The notes below the pieces were generated by a model. It ran no database searches and had not been told where the DNA came from. It worked only from the letters and a program-made list of their open reading frames with translations. From positions 1-64,000 of the forward strand of contig JARFPM010000005.1 of assembly GCA_030444405.1 (NCBI GenBank): a stretch of DNA of 64,000 nt, read 5' to 3'. The position numbers and the translations under genes were made by a program. Of the stretch, positions 7,818-16,110 are shown piece after piece (position 1 is the first letter of the stretch; every line of letters begins with the position of its first letter). Origin of the DNA: Nitrospira sp. (lineage in GTDB: Bacteria; Nitrospirota; Nitrospiria; Nitrospirales; Nitrospiraceae).

Positions 7818-8918
7818 TTGACGGCAACCGCGATTTGTCTTCAAGGATCCCTCATCGTGCGTGAGCGGCGGTGGGAAACGACGACGTCCTTGAGCTTCGG
7901 TCAGGCGCTTGCCGTAGGAGACCGGCTCGCCGCACTCGGGTTAAAGCCGGTCTCATCTGCCAGTGACGTGATCTGTTATGTGGAGGAATGGACGGTCGGG
8001 TCGCTCGATGACTTCGATCGGCTCGATCCCTGGGCCACGGAAGATGTCACGCTCGTCCAGGTACGGGAGCGCTGGCGCGGCGATTTCTTTCTTCTAGCCG
8101 GGGCCTACCATACGATCTATCAGCGCCATCAAGATATCGGCACCTATTGCTCCATCAGCCATCCTTGGCGCATTCGAGAAGTCCTGCAGCTTCATGATCA
8201 ACGTGCCATGTTCTGGATTGGGTTTCGGCATGTCCATTCGTTCATTCGGGTTCGCCTCCAGACGCAGGTCGTCATCACACCCGGCGAAACGCGTGGCGAT
8301 GCTGATCGGACCCGTTGGTTGGATGAGAGGCGAGCAGCCTTCCTCGACGCGATCAGCGTCTTGGACCTGCCGATCGAGACCGATGTGGAGAAAGACGCGG
8401 TGATCCTCCGGTCTTCTGATACTTCCATTCCTTTCTTCTGCTCATGGCCCGATGCGTTTGGTCCCTGCCAGTTCGAGTACAATACGTCCGACGCGTTTGA
8501 ATTTCTCGTGCCGGCCAGCAAGCTTGCGGAGACGTTCCATCCGGAACCTGCCGGAGTCCGTGCCTATCTCGCAGGCTTTTCAGATGCAGCCTTGTCGGAG
8601 TTCCAAGGGATCGAACCGAGAGCGCGGCTTGCCTATCGCTGCTCCGTCCACTGCCCGCTGGATGATCTGCCGGAGGTACAGAATGCGATTCGACCGCACG
8701 GTCTTCTGTATGCCACCCTCTGTGAATTTCAGACGCAGGCGGTGTTGCCTGATGCTGAGGATGCCTCGGCGATCATCGGCATCGTCGGAATTGGTGGACA
8801 GTTCAAGATCGAAGCGCGTCTCAATCACGCTCCGCTCCGAGAAGATGCGATGGCTCCCTGGCTGGAGCGATTGATCGGTCACCCTGTCGTGTATGCCCCC
8901 GTACCGGCATTCGTGTGA
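7818..8918 (+). CDS. Hypothetical protein
   Basis: A 366-residue frame opening at TTG 7818, with GTG 7857 as an alternative start. The whole length keeps strong codon bias and a globular composition, with no signal peptide or membrane helix. Features such as 'ERWRGDFFLLAGAYHTIYQRHQDIGTY' and 'CSWPDAFGPCQFEYNT' do not call up any family I know. It follows the YajG-like lipoprotein by 42 bases and may share its transcript. Real gene status is likely, function unknown. Confidence 0.55.
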   Translation: MTATAICLQGSLIVRERRWETTTSLSFGQALAVGDRLAALGLKPVSSASDVICYVEEWTVGSLDDFDRLDPWATEDVTLVQVRERWRGDFFLLAGAYHTIYQRHQDIGTYCSISHPWRIREVLQLHDQRAMFWIGFRHVHSFIRVRLQTQVVITPGETRGDADRTRWLDERRAAFLDAISVLDLPIETDVEKDAVILRSSDTSIPFFCSWPDAFGPCQFEYNTSDAFEFLVPASKLAETFHPEPAGVRAYLAGFSDAALSEFQGIEPRARLAYRCSVHCPLDDLPEVQNAIRPHGLLYATLCEFQTQAVLPDAEDASAIIGIVGIGGQFKIEARLNHAPLREDAMAPWLERLIGHPVVYAPVPAFV

Positions 8919-8950
8919 ATCAATATCAAGACGCCAACTGGGCCCAAGCT

Positions 8951-9008
8951 CCTGTGGTAAAACACAGGCCAGCCCGTGTCGGCCGCATTCTCGTATGGCC
9001 CACGGGCT
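8951..9008. terminator. Structured intergenic region with nested hairpins
   Basis: CCTGTG (8951-8956) pairs with CACAGG (8963-8968) around the loop GTAAAA. Directly after it, AGCCCGTG (8971-8978) pairs with CACGGGCT (9001-9008), with a GGCC/GGCC pair nested inside (8981-8984, 8997-9000). There is no T-run, so this may be a transcript-end or processing structure rather than a classic intrinsic terminator. Confidence 0.45.
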
Positions 9009-9082
9009 CAGCGCCGATCAACCCTGTCTCGTGAATCCGAATTTCCGTTGATCAATTCCCACCAATTTTGCACAGTGGTGAC

Positions 9083-10192
9083 ATGAGTCCACTCGCGAAG
9101 ATCCAATCCACGCTTGCGAAGCCGTTCATGCCGGCCGTGTTCTTTCTTTCGGGTGTGATTTATGACACGCTCACTCTCACTCGCATCGACCGGCTTTTGG
9201 ATAACCTCGTGCTGATGCTGTACCTGGCGTTACTGGGTGCGTTGATCGTACTGACGGGACGATTGGGAATTGAGCCCCCACCTGATCGTGCGCAGCTCGC
9301 ATCATGTTCTTCCTTCATGCGCTGGGTATTGGAGAGCCGTCCCTACTATCCCATGGCGAGTCAATTCTTGCTGGGTGGTCTCTTCAGTGCCTATACAATT
9401 TTCTATTCGCGAAGCGCCACGTTCACCGGCACGGCGGTCTTCTTTGCCTTGCTTATCATGCTCTTGGTGGCCAACGAGTTCTTGCGCGACCGACTCTCAA
9501 ATCTTCGGCTGCTGATCAGCCTCTACGCAGTGGTCTGTTTTGCGTTCTTGACGTTCTTTTTGCCCGTGATGACCGGCTACATGAATGCTGCGATTTTTGT
9601 GGTTGGAGCGATCGTGAGCGTAGCAGTCATCTTGCGAGTGGCTCAGTTGATCTATCGTAATAATCCGGACCGATCGCGAGGTGAAGCAATCGGCGTGACC
9701 GTTCCTGCCGCAGCACTGATCGGTATGCTGGTCGGGTTTTATTTCCTGAATTGGATCCCGCCCGTGCCGCTGTCGCTCAAATTCGGTGGAATCTATCATG
9801 ACGTAAAGAGAGCCGGAGACCAGTTCGACTTGGCTTTTGAGAAACAGTGGTATGAGTTCTGGAAACGCTCCGATACGACCTTTCCATCCAACACGCCGAT
9901 CTATTGCTTCACCGCTGTCTTTGCCCCCATCGATCTCAACACCACAATTTACCACCATTGGTACTTCCGCCCGACCAGCGAAAAGCCGTTCCTGCATGCG
10001 GATAGAATTCCCATCAAGATCTCGGGTGGACGCGAGGGCGGCTATCGAGCCTACAGCTTCAAGCAGCGTCTTGATCCAGGTGATTGGCGGGTCGATGTCG
10101 AATCCCAAGACGGGCGCATCATTGGGCGAGTCTCGGTACAGGTGGCGGGTCCAGCTGAGACAGTACCGACACTGACGACCGTATCGTATTGA
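9083..10192 (+). CDS. Membrane protein with C-terminal DUF2914 domain
   Basis: The 369-residue product has about seven hydrophobic segments in its first 230 residues, then a periplasmic-looking domain of about 130 residues. That domain has the DUF2914 pattern: 'TPIYCFTAVFAP' at its start, 'IYHHWYF', 'GYRAYSFKQRLDPGDWRVDVES' and the terminal 'GRIIGRVSVQV'. DUF2914 is a small beta-sandwich of unknown role found at the ends of bacterial membrane or exported proteins. ATG 9083 is preferred over TTG 9068 because it has GGTGA just upstream. No operon partner is evident. Confidence 0.7.
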   Translation: MSPLAKIQSTLAKPFMPAVFFLSGVIYDTLTLTRIDRLLDNLVLMLYLALLGALIVLTGRLGIEPPPDRAQLASCSSFMRWVLESRPYYPMASQFLLGGLFSAYTIFYSRSATFTGTAVFFALLIMLLVANEFLRDRLSNLRLLISLYAVVCFAFLTFFLPVMTGYMNAAIFVVGAIVSVAVILRVAQLIYRNNPDRSRGEAIGVTVPAAALIGMLVGFYFLNWIPPVPLSLKFGGIYHDVKRAGDQFDLAFEKQWYEFWKRSDTTFPSNTPIYCFTAVFAPIDLNTTIYHHWYFRPTSEKPFLHADRIPIKISGGREGGYRAYSFKQRLDPGDWRVDVESQDGRIIGRVSVQVAGPAETVPTLTTVSY

Positions 10193-10327
10193 AGTGCAAT
10201 TATCGAACGACTCAGTGGCCTCCAGTTGCTTACGAGTGGGAAGGAAAGAGCCCATTCTGCCTCATGCTGTGCTGGTTGCAGAGATTTGGTTGCGGGCGTT
10301 GATGAAAGCGAGTACAGTGCGGGCCCA

Positions 10328-10690
10328 ATGAGCCAGCGGACGCTTTCCCCGTGCCCTTCCAGTCCCAACTGCGTCTCGACGCAGGCGACTGATGAGAGTC
10401 ACGCCATCACACCCTTCCGATACAGGAAGTCTCGTGTGGAAGCGAAAGAGGCGTTAAAGGCGGCGATTGCGACATTGCCTCGGACTAAACTCGTCGAAGA
10501 ACATGAGTCCTACCTCCACTATGAGTTCACCAGCCTGCTGCTCCGCTTCGTCGATGACGTGGAGTTTCTCTTTGATGAAGGCACGAAAACGGTTCACTTC
10601 CGTTCTGCTTCCCGACTAGGCTACAGCGATCTTGGCGTGAATCGGCAGCGCATGGAACAGGTGCGGGGCCTCGTAGGTGGGAAACTCTAG
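10328..10690 (+). CDS. DUF1499 family protein
   Basis: From ATG 10328 the 120-residue protein begins 'LSPCPSSPNCVSTQA', the hallmark opening of DUF1499 proteins, and ends with 'VDDVEFLFDEGTKTVHFRSASRLGYSDLGVNRQRME', also typical. Members are small, often membrane-tethered proteins of unknown function. This copy has no signal sequence. The longer frame opening at 10226 would put the family start internally, so it is not used. Confidence 0.85.
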   Translation: MSQRTLSPCPSSPNCVSTQATDESHAITPFRYRKSRVEAKEALKAAIATLPRTKLVEEHESYLHYEFTSLLLRFVDDVEFLFDEGTKTVHFRSASRLGYSDLGVNRQRMEQVRGLVGGKL

Positions 10691-10758
10691 CGGTTTTTCC
10701 AATTGTCTTTGGCCTGACCCATCCTCCTGCTATGATTTCTGCAACAGGAGGCCGGGTC

Positions 10759-11082
10759 ATGGGATTCAAACGTAAACATTTGCGTGTCGAGGTTGGTCGT
10801 GCCGGCCGATTACAGCGCGGAGCGCTCTCGGCACCGTGCAAGGTACTCAACATCAGCGAGTCCGGGGTTCGTCTTGAGAGCCGTCTGTTCGTGAAAAGCG
10901 GTGATGCGCTCCAGCTCTTGCTCGAACTCGAGCAGGGGAAGGCGTTAACCTGCGAGGTGGAGGTCGTCCACGTGCGGTCCCCCAAATTGGGCGCCAGGAT
11001 TACTTCGATCAGTGCCGAGAATCGAGAGCGCCTGACACATATTCTCGATGACCATGTCCAGAGCAGTTTCTCCCGCGGTTGA
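10759..11082 (+). CDS. PilZ domain protein (1)
   Basis: A 107-residue single-domain protein. The c-di-GMP-binding signatures are present: RxxxR as 'RKHLR' near the N-terminus and NxSxxG as 'NISESG' about 30 residues later. The protein is therefore a predicted cyclic-di-GMP receptor acting in the cytoplasm. ATG 10759 has an AGGAGG site eight bases upstream, which decides the start over 10732. The downstream target is unknown. Confidence 0.85.
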   Translation: MGFKRKHLRVEVGRAGRLQRGALSAPCKVLNISESGVRLESRLFVKSGDALQLLLELEQGKALTCEVEVVHVRSPKLGARITSISAENRERLTHILDDHVQSSFSRG

Positions 11083-11598
11083 CCCTCGCGGACTCTAACG
11101 CATGGTAGGCCGCACTCGGTCGAAGTTCCCCACCTGAAGACTTAAGGTTGGAGAGGTAGGCCCAGGCTATCCGCTAGCCAAGGTGGCAGTAGGTTTCGAA
11201 CTCGGCCGATTTCTACCACTGAAAGACGGTACCGGTCTGTAGAAACACTTCCCCTTTCAGGAAATCAACAACTTCATTGCCCTTCGTCGGAGATGCTCCT
11301 CATTGCCGAGCAGGAGACAGTGAGCCCAGCTCGTCCCACGGGCTCACATGGCTCAAGCTGTACCGTGGGTACCGGATCACTCTTTACTGGTAGGATCCGG
11401 GCTTCTTCTGTGCCTGACCGGTTGAGGGTTAGAGGGCAGATGGATGGTCCTGTAACCCGTGATCTCCATTCGGGGACTGGTGGTATACCTGATCGACAAC
11501 GGGGATATCATCACGGGCGTGACCGCGACGATCTCATTTACCGGGAGGAGCTGCCTCAGCGGCTAGTCAGGCGAAACACACAGGCAGCACAGTAGCAC
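11083..11598. other. Gene-free stretch with one inverted repeat
   Basis: No supported gene in these 516 bases. A 100-codon frame at 11293-11595 lacks a ribosome site and has an unlikely composition. A perfect 8-bp inverted repeat, GTGAGCCC (11320-11327) and GGGCTCAC (11340-11347), with a 12-base loop, is the only structure seen. Short protein-like scraps ('VVYLIDNGDIITG' in one frame) hint at a decayed gene, but none can be named. Confidence 0.45.
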
Positions 11599-11763
11599 TT
11601 ACGGCTTGGCGCCTAGTCTGCTCGTGTGCTGAAAAATGCATTTTGGGCATGTGTAATGGACGAATTGCTTGCCGCCGACCAGCCGCTTGTTCATAGGAAC
11701 CTTGCACCAGGTGCAGAGGCGATCGGGTAGTTCGACCCGGGACATGTCTAGGGGGGATTCCAT
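11599..11763 (-). CDS. Small zinc-ribbon protein
   Basis: A 54-residue protein from ATG 11763. Two CxxC pairs ('CTWCKVPM' and 'CPKCIFQH') about 23 residues apart form a likely four-cysteine zinc ribbon. Small proteins of this shape are common and mostly unassigned. The longer start at 11799 adds twelve residues without features. It is convergent with nothing and stands between a gene-free stretch and the divergent speD-like gene. Confidence 0.5.
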   Translation of the reverse strand: MESPLDMSRVELPDRLCTWCKVPMNKRLVGGKQFVHYTCPKCIFQHTSRLGAKP

Positions 11764-11868
11764 GGGGCGTATTGTTCCTGAGCGGTGAGACCTTGTCAAC
11801 CGATTGCCGAGGGCCTCTCTGCTAGAGCCAAAATTTTCTTTCCGTTTGCGTGCGGAGCAAAAAAATCA

Positions 11869-11877
11869 TGGTATAGT
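11869..11877 (+). promoter_or_regulatory. Extended -10 promoter element for the speD-like gene
   Basis: TGGTATAGT fits an extended -10 (TGn-TATAAT). No -35 box is found at the usual distance. The ATG of the speD-like gene is 57 bases downstream. Confidence 0.4.
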
Positions 11878-11933
11878 TCACCCATGAACGCTCCTGTGTG
11901 CTCAACCCTCTTACAGAAAGGGAACAACCCTCT

Positions 11934-12374
11934 ATGAGTACCTCGGCCAGTTCCGAGTCCACAATCTTACCATCCAACGCCCCTGCGGCTGCTGCCCGAC
12001 CTGTCCAAGACATGGTGGGAAGCGGCAAAGCATGGGGGCTCTGCACCGCTGTTGATCTCCACGATTGCAATCCCGAGCTTATACGTGATGCGAATCATAT
12101 CAAGCGTTATGTGGTTGAGCTCTGTGAGCTCATCGGCATGAAACGCTACGGCGAATGCCAGGTTGTCAATTTCGGCGAAGGCCGTGTGGCCGGCTACTCC
12201 ATGGTGCAGCTGATCTCAACCTCATTGATCAGCGGCCATTTTGCCAATGAAACCAATCACGCCTACCTCGACATTTTCAGCTGCAAGGGGTATGATCCCA
12301 CGGTTGTTGAGTCGTTTTCGAAGGAGTTTTTCGGCGCCCGTCGTAGTGTTGCGACCGCCACACTACGGTACTAA
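11934..12374 (+). CDS. S-adenosylmethionine decarboxylase-like protein (divergent SpeD)
   Basis: A 146-residue protein with the fold pattern of prokaryotic AdoMet decarboxylase: 'WGLCTAVDLHDCNPELI', a central cleavage-site region and 'YLDIFSC'. In canonical SpeD the site reads ESHISIHTWPE; here it reads TSLISGHFANE. Ser97, His102 and Cys117 keep the spacing of the processing and catalytic trio (S, +5 H, +20 C), so pyruvoyl formation is possible. The preceding Glu and the His right after the Ser are replaced by Thr96 and Leu98, and the WPE is lost. It may therefore use another amino-acid substrate, and no speE lies nearby. Start ATG 11934 follows AAAGGGAA; the first 30 residues look disordered. 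Confidence 0.7.
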   Translation: MSTSASSESTILPSNAPAAAARPVQDMVGSGKAWGLCTAVDLHDCNPELIRDANHIKRYVVELCELIGMKRYGECQVVNFGEGRVAGYSMVQLISTSLISGHFANETNHAYLDIFSCKGYDPTVVESFSKEFFGARRSVATATLRY

Positions 12375-12399
12375 AAAACTTCGTTCACATTGACCTTGC

Positions 12400-12433
12400 T
12401 TCGGGGGCGCTGGCTTAGTAGAGCGCCCCCGAA
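12400..12433 (+). terminator. Strong hairpin after the speD-like gene
   Basis: TTCGGGGGCGCT (12400-12411) pairs perfectly with AGCGCCCCCGAA (12422-12433) across a ten-base loop. The 12-bp GC-rich stem starts 26 bases after the stop codon. There is no U-tract behind it, so ending may need Rho or the hairpin may protect the 3' end. Confidence 0.65.
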
Positions 12434-12470
12434 TACCTTGACCATCCAATGGCATAGCTGTTGTCTAGAC

Positions 12471-12809
12471 ATGAAAGCCACGACTATCAAAGAGGTGTTC
12501 GACTCACTTCCATCAAAACTCGATAAGGATGCAGCTGAGGATCTTGATGCCGTCTACCAATTCGACCTCCGAGGGAATCAAGGAGGCCAGTACCATCTGC
12601 TGGTGCAAAATGGGACCTGCGTCGTGAAGGATGGAACCCATGCCGATCCGCACGTGACGCTATCGATGACTGGAGAAGACTGCATCGGGGTCCTGAATGG
12701 ACGGCTCAGCGGGATGACGATGGCGATGTCAGGGCGTTTGCAGGTCATCGGGGATATCGGATTGGCCATGCAGCTGAAGTCCTTGTTTCCGAATATTGTC
12801 GAGCGTTGA
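12471..12809 (+). CDS. SCP2 sterol-binding domain protein
   Basis: A 112-residue protein made of one SCP2-like lipid-binding domain: 'YQFDLRGNQGGQYHLLVQNGTCVVKDG' followed by 'DPHVTLSMTGEDCIGVLNGRLSGMTMAMSGRLQVIGDIGLAMQLKSLF' region, the classic order for this fold. Such proteins carry hydrophobic ligands in a cavity. In bacteria with hopanoids or carotenoids they may bind these, but the ligand here is unknown. ATG 12471 is chosen because an upstream extension (from 12390) crosses the terminator hairpin. Confidence 0.8.
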   Translation: MKATTIKEVFDSLPSKLDKDAAEDLDAVYQFDLRGNQGGQYHLLVQNGTCVVKDGTHADPHVTLSMTGEDCIGVLNGRLSGMTMAMSGRLQVIGDIGLAMQLKSLFPNIVER

Positions 12810-12815
12810 CGGAGG

Positions 12816-15800
12816 CTACCCCGGAACGGAGATCGTGCCAGAAGAGGCCGCTCCGTGATTGTTCGTCTCCTCTTCGAGTCTCCTCGGGAAACGTTCCTCT
12901 AGAATCAAGTACATCGTTGGGACGAGAAACAGCGTGAGGAGGGTCGAAACGCTCAACCCTCCGACGACCGCCCTTGCAAGGGGCGCGTTCGTTTCCCCTC
13001 CGGTCCCGAGCCCGATCGCCATGGGAAGCAGCCCGAAGACCGTCGCGAGCGAGGTCATGAGAATCGGGCGCAGTCTGGTTCGTGAGGCGGTCAGGACGGC
13101 CCGATGAAGAGGTTCGCCTCTGCGGCGTAGAACATTGGTGTAATCGACCAGTAAGACCCCGTTTGAGACGACAATTCCAAACATCATGATAATACCCATC
13201 AATGACGTGGTGGACAGCGTCGTGTTTGTTAGGAACAGTATCAAGATGACACCCGGGAAGCCCATCGGCACCGAAAACATGATGATGAATGGATCGATGA
13301 GCGATTTGAATTGGGCGGCCATGACCATGTAAACCAACAGCAGTGCCAAGATGGTCGCAAACTGCAACCCTTGGAAAGTTTCCCGCTGCTGCTGAATCTG
13401 CCCTGCCAGCTTGATGCTAAACCCCGCCGGCAGCTGAAGCTTGGCGAACGCTGACTCGAGATCTTCAGCGATGTCGCCCAACGCGCGATTGGTCGGATTA
13501 GCCGTGATGTGGACCACGCGCTGGAAATACTTCCGATCGACTTTCACTGGTCCTGCGTTCAACTTGAGGGAAGCTACGTTCTTCAGTAAGACGGGCTCAC
13601 CGGATCTTGTGGTGAGCACAATATTCTCCAGATCAGCGAGATCTTTCCGATGCTCCTCGGCCAGCCAGGCGCTGATGAAATACTCGTTGCCGCTCTGAGG
13701 ATCCGTATAAATGATCGGATCGGTTTGGCCGTTGCCGTTCAATGAGAAGAGGACGGCATTAGCCACATCGGCTTCGCTGATGCCCAGCAAAGCCGCCTTT
13801 TCGCGATCGACTGTGACGTTGACCTCCGGGTAGTTTTCTTCGCGGCTCGGTTCGATATCCGCCAGGCCGGGAGTCTGCTCCATGATCTCTTTGACACGGG
13901 CGATGGCGTCTCTCGCCTTTTCGAAGTCATATCCGTAGATTTCCACATCCACGGCCTTTTGCGAGCCGAAACTTGTGACACGTTTGACGAGGCCGCCGGG
14001 ATCGAAATACATCGAGACCCCCGGGAACAGTTTAACGATCTTAGGGCGCACGTCGTTCATGATCTCGACTTGAGTTCTGGTCCGCTTGTCCGGTGAGACC
14101 AAGTACACTTGAATCGAAGATGTATGGGGCCCTGTGTTGGGGTTGAAGAGCGACGCGCGACCTTGCGACAGGATACCCGTGCTGGAGACGATCGTTTCCA
14201 ATTCGGTCGTGGGAATATTGGCTCGGAGTACCCGTTCGACTTCTGAGACCTGCTGTTCGGTCTTTTCAACCCGTTGGCCCACCGGCGCCCGCAGGACGAT
14301 GCGAAACTGACTTTCATCGGAAACCGGCAGGAACTCTGTCCCGATCAGAGGAACCAAAGTGAGCGATCCGACAAAGATCAGCAGCACCATGGCGATAAAG
14401 ATCCGGCGGTGTCCCAGTACCCATTTCAACGACTCTTCGTAACTCCTATCGAGGGACTCATATCGGCGACGGCTCCAATCCATCAGTTTGGTAAACCAGT
14501 CTGGCATTCTCCGCCGAACTTCTTGCTCAGGCTTGAGGAACTTGTAGCAGAGCGCAGGCGTCACCGTGCGGGAAACCAAGAATGAAGTGAAGAGCGCGAT
14601 GGCGATCGTGACCGTCAAGGGAATCAACAACAGGCGCGCGATGCCGACGACAAAAAACATTGGAAGAAAGACGACGACCGTCGTGACTGTCGATGCGAAG
14701 ATCGGCATCGCTACTTCCCGTGCGGCATCGAGAATGCCGTTCCACCGGCTGGGATTGGCGTTGAGGTGGCGCTGGATGTTCTCCAGCTCCACGATTGAGT
14801 CATCCACCAGTCGTCCGATACCCAGCGCGAGCCCGCCGAGCGTGAAGACGTTGAGGGTCTGGCCGGTAAAATAGAGCACGATAAACGTCACGAGTAACGA
14901 GAGGGGGATGGCCACGGAAATGACCACGGTACTCGTGAGGTTGCGCAAGAAGATAAGAATCACGGAAGCGGCCAACAGTGAGCCGTGGAGGGCTTGTTCA
15001 ATAAGATTTCGGATTGATTGGCGGATATAGAGGGATTGATCGAACGAAATGCCGAGTTTCACCCCTTCGGGAATGCCAAACATCTTGGGCAGCGCCGCGC
15101 GCAGAGCGTCCACAACTTCAACCGTATTGGCGATCGGCTGCTTATTCACGCGAAGAAACACGGAGCGGGCGCCATCGGCATGAACGATGTTTGTTTGGAT
15201 GTCGGATGAGTCCGTCACGGTTCCCAGGTCACGCACGCGGACCGGGTTGCCCAGCTGATTCACCTTCACGATGACATCCTGGATCGGCTCCACCGTCCGA
15301 AACTGGTTGTTGGTAAAGACGTTATAGTCCAGGTTGCCGGCTTTGATGTCGCCGGAAGGCAGAATCAAATTGGAGGCTTTGACGGATTTCACAACGTCGA
15401 GAATGGAGAGCCCCCGGGCACTGAGCAGCGCCGGATCAAGGTTGATGTTGATTTGGCGGATCTTGCCGCCTTCGACGGTCGCCGCCGCAACATCGGCGAT
15501 TTGCTCGATCTGCGGAGCAATGGTGTTGTACGCCAGATCGTATAGCGCGCGCTCGTCCAGCTCGTCGCTTGACACCGAAACGATTGAGACGGGGATGTTG
15601 GAGACGTCGAACTTGACGATAAAGGGCTGCAGAATACCCGGTGGAAGGCTGTTCAGGATCTGCGTGATGCGCTGCATCACCTCCATTTGTCCGACGTTGA
15701 TGTCCGCTCCCCAATTGAACCAGATCTGCACGGCTCCGAGGCCTTGCTTGCTGAATGATTCGACATGCTCAACATTGGAGGCGGAACTGACGGCCTTTTC

Positions 15801-16001
15801 GATCGGGTAGACGACGCTCTGTTCGATGTCGAGGGGAGGCGCTCCTTTGTAGATGACGCCGACGAAAGCGACGGGGACTTGGATTTGCGGGAAGAGATCA
15901 ATCGGCAATCGTTGGAGAGATGTCAACCCTAATACCACCATCGCGAGCGAGAGCATCAGAATGCCGATGCGATTGCGCAATGCGAGCAGGGTCAGCCACA
16001 T
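12816..16001 (-). CDS. RND efflux transporter permease (AcrB/HAE1 family)
   Basis: A full-length 1,061-residue inner-membrane pump. It opens with an N-terminal helix and 'LPIDLFPQIQVP', has two sets of six membrane helices split by periplasmic loops, and keeps the proton-relay aspartates in 'GIGRLVDDSIVELENI'. It exports amphiphilic compounds by proton antiport as a trimer with a periplasmic adaptor and an outer-membrane channel. The adaptor gene lies immediately upstream on the same strand, and a TetR-type regulator before that. No outer-membrane TolC partner is in the window. Substrate cannot be inferred; the sequence looks more like hydrophobe/amphiphile pumps than metal (CusA) pumps. Confidence 0.93.
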   Translation of the reverse strand: MWLTLLALRNRIGILMLSLAMVVLGLTSLQRLPIDLFPQIQVPVAFVGVIYKGAPPLDIEQSVVYPIEKAVSSASNVEHVESFSKQGLGAVQIWFNWGADINVGQMEVMQRITQILNSLPPGILQPFIVKFDVSNIPVSIVSVSSDELDERALYDLAYNTIAPQIEQIADVAAATVEGGKIRQININLDPALLSARGLSILDVVKSVKASNLILPSGDIKAGNLDYNVFTNNQFRTVEPIQDVIVKVNQLGNPVRVRDLGTVTDSSDIQTNIVHADGARSVFLRVNKQPIANTVEVVDALRAALPKMFGIPEGVKLGISFDQSLYIRQSIRNLIEQALHGSLLAASVILIFLRNLTSTVVISVAIPLSLLVTFIVLYFTGQTLNVFTLGGLALGIGRLVDDSIVELENIQRHLNANPSRWNGILDAAREVAMPIFASTVTTVVVFLPMFFVVGIARLLLIPLTVTIAIALFTSFLVSRTVTPALCYKFLKPEQEVRRRMPDWFTKLMDWSRRRYESLDRSYEESLKWVLGHRRIFIAMVLLIFVGSLTLVPLIGTEFLPVSDESQFRIVLRAPVGQRVEKTEQQVSEVERVLRANIPTTELETIVSSTGILSQGRASLFNPNTGPHTSSIQVYLVSPDKRTRTQVEIMNDVRPKIVKLFPGVSMYFDPGGLVKRVTSFGSQKAVDVEIYGYDFEKARDAIARVKEIMEQTPGLADIEPSREENYPEVNVTVDREKAALLGISEADVANAVLFSLNGNGQTDPIIYTDPQSGNEYFISAWLAEEHRKDLADLENIVLTTRSGEPVLLKNVASLKLNAGPVKVDRKYFQRVVHITANPTNRALGDIAEDLESAFAKLQLPAGFSIKLAGQIQQQRETFQGLQFATILALLLVYMVMAAQFKSLIDPFIIMFSVPMGFPGVILILFLTNTTLSTTSLMGIIMMFGIVVSNGVLLVDYTNVLRRRGEPLHRAVLTASRTRLRPILMTSLATVFGLLPMAIGLGTGGETNAPLARAVVGGLSVSTLLTLFLVPTMYLILEERFPRRLEEETNNHGAASSGTISVPG

Positions 16002-16110
16002 AGCTGAAGTATCGAGAAATGAGCAGTGAGCGATGAGTGGGGCATCATGTGAACGAATTGATCAAGGCTCAGAGAACGTTCTGTTCGCTCTTCAGTTCAG
16101 CACTCTCATC

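Noticed and set aside
11293-11595. 100-codon plus-strand frame
   Set aside because: No ribosome site, unlikely composition, no family features.
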